Shown piece after piece: positions 61,811 through 64,000 of a DNA stretch of 64,000 nucleotides; positions within the stretch are counted from its first letter, which is position 1, and each line of letters begins with the position of its first letter. This stretch comes from Mucilaginibacter hurinus. GTDB lineage: Bacteria > Bacteroidota > Bacteroidia > Sphingobacteriales > Sphingobacteriaceae. The stretch spans positions 186,001 to 250,000 of the forward strand of contig NZ_QGDC01000005.1 in NCBI RefSeq assembly GCF_003324525.1, in the 5' to 3' direction. The position numbers and the translations under genes are program-made. A model generated the notes under the pieces. That model ran no database searches. It had not been told where the DNA came from and saw nothing but the letters and a program-made list of their open reading frames with translations.

Positions 61811-63979
61811 CTAAAACAGGCCCCGTTCGCGTAACTCTTTCCTGCGCTCGTTAAACTTGCGTTTCTGTTCTTCTTTAGCTTCTTTCTCACGCCTCTTTTC
61901 TTCCTCACGTGCCTCTTTTTCCTGTTGTTTTCTTATTTCAGCACTGTCAACCTTTGATTCGGCTTTAGCCGTGCTGTCCTTACCAAACAGGCGTTGGAAA
62001 AAATTCAGGTTTCCGTTTCCGTCAACCGGCAGGTCGCCTTCAGGGTTCAGCAAGCTGTCGGCCACTACGGTGTCAACAGGTGTGCCGCGCCTTAATCCTT
62101 CCCGTAACCGTACGTTATAAAAGCCGTAAGCCGAACTATCAGGCGCAACCAATCCTTTTTTTGCCATTAACCGGCCAATCAGGTTAAAATAACCATGCAG
62201 CCGGCGTCGTAATGTACCGTCGCCCTCAAAGGCATATAGGCCTGCTTTAGGTTGCGGTACTATGCTGGCCAGGTATATACTCTCTCCAAGGCTGAGCTGG
62301 CTGGGCCTTTTTCCAAAGTAAAACCGGGCCGCCTCAGCCACACCGTAAACGTTAGGTCCCCATTCAATAATATTAAAATAAACCTCAAGCATGCGGTTTT
62401 TGCTTATAAGGCGGTTGTTTTCTATAAGCCAAACAATCAGTATCTCCTCTATTTTGCGCGAAAGCGTTTTGTTACGGCTTAAAAACACATTTTTTACCAG
62501 CTGCATTGAAATAGTACTGCCGCCCCTTACAAATTTTTTCTCCTTAAAGTCCGTAATAATGGATTTGCGTATAGATTCTTCTACAAAACCATTGTGGCGA
62601 TAAAATGAAGGATCCTCAGCGGTCATTACCGCGTTACGCAAATCAGGAGCTACCTGGTCAAGCGGAGTAAAGTCCGGGTTTTCGGGGCTTATGTTATGCG
62701 GTGCCATAGGTTTGCCACGCTCATAAGGTATGTATACAAAGCTGCTGTTTATTTTACCCAGGTTTGTTTTGCCATATTTAACAATACGGAATTCCTCTTT
62801 TTCCAGCCTTGAGTCAAAACGCAGATTGTCAATATCCTTGTCATTCATAAAAAAGTCAAGCGAATATTTGAGCTTCCCGGCAACTTTAATGCCCTCCAGT
62901 GTTTCAAACATCCCAACCGGAAACGAGTCAAACAGATCCTGCGCATTAAGCCACCCGGTATTTACTTTTAACTCGTAAATTTTTACCGGGTTAAGTGTGT
63001 ATTTAATATAAGGGTTTGCGGTGATCTTTTTAAAATGAATAACCGACGAGCTATCGAGCGATAAATAATTTTCGCCTACAAAAATATTAGCGTTTATTGC
63101 CCCATTAGGTACAATTATATCTTTGGTAGATAGCGCCGCGTGGTTAATAAGCAGGTTGTTAGCCCCCCAGTAACTATAAATCCGTGTTTCATTATTCTCC
63201 TGTTTTACCTTGGTTAATCTTGATGTTATCGTATCGGCATTAATTATCGCTTTAAATTTCTGCTGCAGTATTGGCAGCTGTAGTTTTTTGCCATCCGCGT
63301 AAAGTTTTACATCAATATCCTTATCTGATGCATGCATTTTACCATTCAGATGCCAGGTAGACTCACCGTTATTTACGTTGATGGTTGATGTGAGATCGCC
63401 ATCGTCTATCAAGGCACTTTGGGCCAAAAAGTTTACCTGCGTTGTATCTTCACGATAGGACATCCTGAAGTTCTTAAGTTTGAGGTTTTCAGGAATTTTA
63501 TACAAAACCTCATTAATCAGGTTATAGGATATTTCACCCAAATCTACCTTGGACTTCGTTTTGCTCGTGCTTTTTTTCTTGCGGAATAAAAAGTCAAAAT
63601 TACGTACGCCCTTTATATTGGTAAGGCTTAAAAATCCGTCCTCCAGTATAACGTCATCCAATATGATGTTGCCAACTATAAGGGGCATCAGTTTAACATC
63701 AAGGTCGAGTTTGTGTATGCGTAACAGGCTGTCGCGCTTGGCCGGTACGATAGAGATATTAGAAAATGAAACCCTGCTGAACCCGGTAAAATGCGCGGTT
63801 CCTATTTTTACATCTAAATTATATTGGTCACGGGCTTTAGCTTTAGCTTTGTATATAGCTTTTTGCAGGAGGGCCTCACGTTTTGAATAAGCTACATAGC
63901 CGCTTACAAATAACACAACGAGTATAAGGGCAAGTACTATACCGCCAATGCGGATATATTTGGGGTTAAGGCGACGCAT
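61811..63979 (-). CDS. AsmA-like/GT51 transglycosylase fusion
   Basis: 722-aa protein. One membrane helix (about residues 11-30) precedes an AsmA-like beta-rich region (about 35-420). Residues about 440-610 form a GT51 peptidoglycan glycosyltransferase domain with the catalytic Glu in MTAEDPSFYRHNGF and the downstream RGGSTISMQLVKNVF; it lacks any transpeptidase domain. The tail (about 680-722) is a highly charged coil rich in Glu/Lys/Arg. Monofunctional GT51 proteins polymerise glycan strands; the AsmA-like half suggests contact with lipids or the outer membrane. It is the second GT51 gene in the window after the PBP at 5.6-7.8 kb. It ends 145 bases upstream of the RRM gene in the same direction. 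Confidence 0.88.
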   Translation of the reverse strand: MRRLNPKYIRIGGIVLALILVVLFVSGYVAYSKREALLQKAIYKAKAKARDQYNLDVKIGTAHFTGFSRVSFSNISIVPAKRDSLLRIHKLDLDVKLMPLIVGNIILDDVILEDGFLSLTNIKGVRNFDFLFRKKKSTSKTKSKVDLGEISYNLINEVLYKIPENLKLKNFRMSYREDTTQVNFLAQSALIDDGDLTSTINVNNGESTWHLNGKMHASDKDIDVKLYADGKKLQLPILQQKFKAIINADTITSRLTKVKQENNETRIYSYWGANNLLINHAALSTKDIIVPNGAINANIFVGENYLSLDSSSVIHFKKITANPYIKYTLNPVKIYELKVNTGWLNAQDLFDSFPVGMFETLEGIKVAGKLKYSLDFFMNDKDIDNLRFDSRLEKEEFRIVKYGKTNLGKINSSFVYIPYERGKPMAPHNISPENPDFTPLDQVAPDLRNAVMTAEDPSFYRHNGFVEESIRKSIITDFKEKKFVRGGSTISMQLVKNVFLSRNKTLSRKIEEILIVWLIENNRLISKNRMLEVYFNIIEWGPNVYGVAEAARFYFGKRPSQLSLGESIYLASIVPQPKAGLYAFEGDGTLRRRLHGYFNLIGRLMAKKGLVAPDSSAYGFYNVRLREGLRRGTPVDTVVADSLLNPEGDLPVDGNGNLNFFQRLFGKDSTAKAESKVDSAEIRKQQEKEAREEEKRREKEAKEEQKRKFNERRKELRERGLF

Positions 63980-64000
63980 CTGTAAATTTTATCCAAAACT

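Overview
The window reads as a chromosomal segment of a Bacteroidota bacterium, most likely Sphingobacteriaceae (Mucilaginibacter/Pedobacter-like). The evidence is the gliding/type IX secretion (T9SS) genes gldK-L-M-N and sprE/porW, three proteins with T9SS sorting domains, a PorP/SprF protein, promoter boxes of the Bacteroidota TAnnTTTG type, A-rich leaders without clear Shine-Dalgarno sites, and many lipoproteins with short signal peptides. The genus is inferred from overall character only. I saw no rRNA, tRNA, CRISPR array, prophage or insertion sequence.

Layout. 1-3.5 kb: end of gldK, then gldL, gldM and gldN, the T9SS motor and ring parts. 3.6-10.8 kb (minus strand): uvrC, a class A penicillin-binding protein, and the SprE/PorW TPR lipoprotein. 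10.8-16.6 kb: the ATP synthase operon atpZ/I-like, atpI-like, atpB-E-F-H-A-G, without atpD/atpC, with hairpins and REP-like palindromes in its gaps. 16.8-20.6 kb: a frameshifted polysaccharide lyase, a DUF4349 lipoprotein, a GT39-type glycosyltransferase and a small membrane protein. 20.7-24.4 kb: a translationally coupled SDR/DUF2867, TIGR01777 and photolyase operon. 24.4-37.5 kb: FKBP-type lipoproteins, a MarR regulator, a T9SS subtilase, an FAD protein, an AlkD-like repair protein, aspS, an M20 hydrolase and a DUF6515 protein.

37.6-44.8 kb (minus strand): a 1381-aa repeat adhesin with a type B sorting domain, a PorP/SprF protein and a PorE-like OmpA/TPR/PD40 lipoprotein-like protein, arranged as one operon. 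45-46.8 kb: a hybrid histidine kinase. 46.9-51.8 kb: a compact divergent cluster of SGNH-like protein plus MBOAT acyltransferase facing FkbH-like HAD/GNAT enzyme, acyl carrier protein and a VOC protein. From family knowledge I infer that it loads a small acyl group (possibly glyceryl) onto the carrier protein and transfers it to a surface polymer. It is the best candidate here for an undescribed system. 51.9-55.4 kb: a mannonate dehydratase and a T9SS-exported alpha/beta hydrolase. 55.7-57.6 kb: SRPBCC-VOC-AHSA1-DoxX small-protein operon. 57.8-61.2 kb: cytochrome c, ThuA protein and PVC-type heme dehydrogenase-like lipoprotein. 61.3-64 kb (minus strand): a glycine-rich RRM protein and a GT51 transglycosylase fused to an AsmA-like N-terminal half.

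Much of the window concerns the cell surface: secretion motor, export receptors, exported cargo, peptidoglycan synthesis and surface acylation. The ATP synthase and the proton-driven GldL/GldM motor lie within one 16-kb stretch, with sprE divergent from the atp operon across a gap of only 14 bases.
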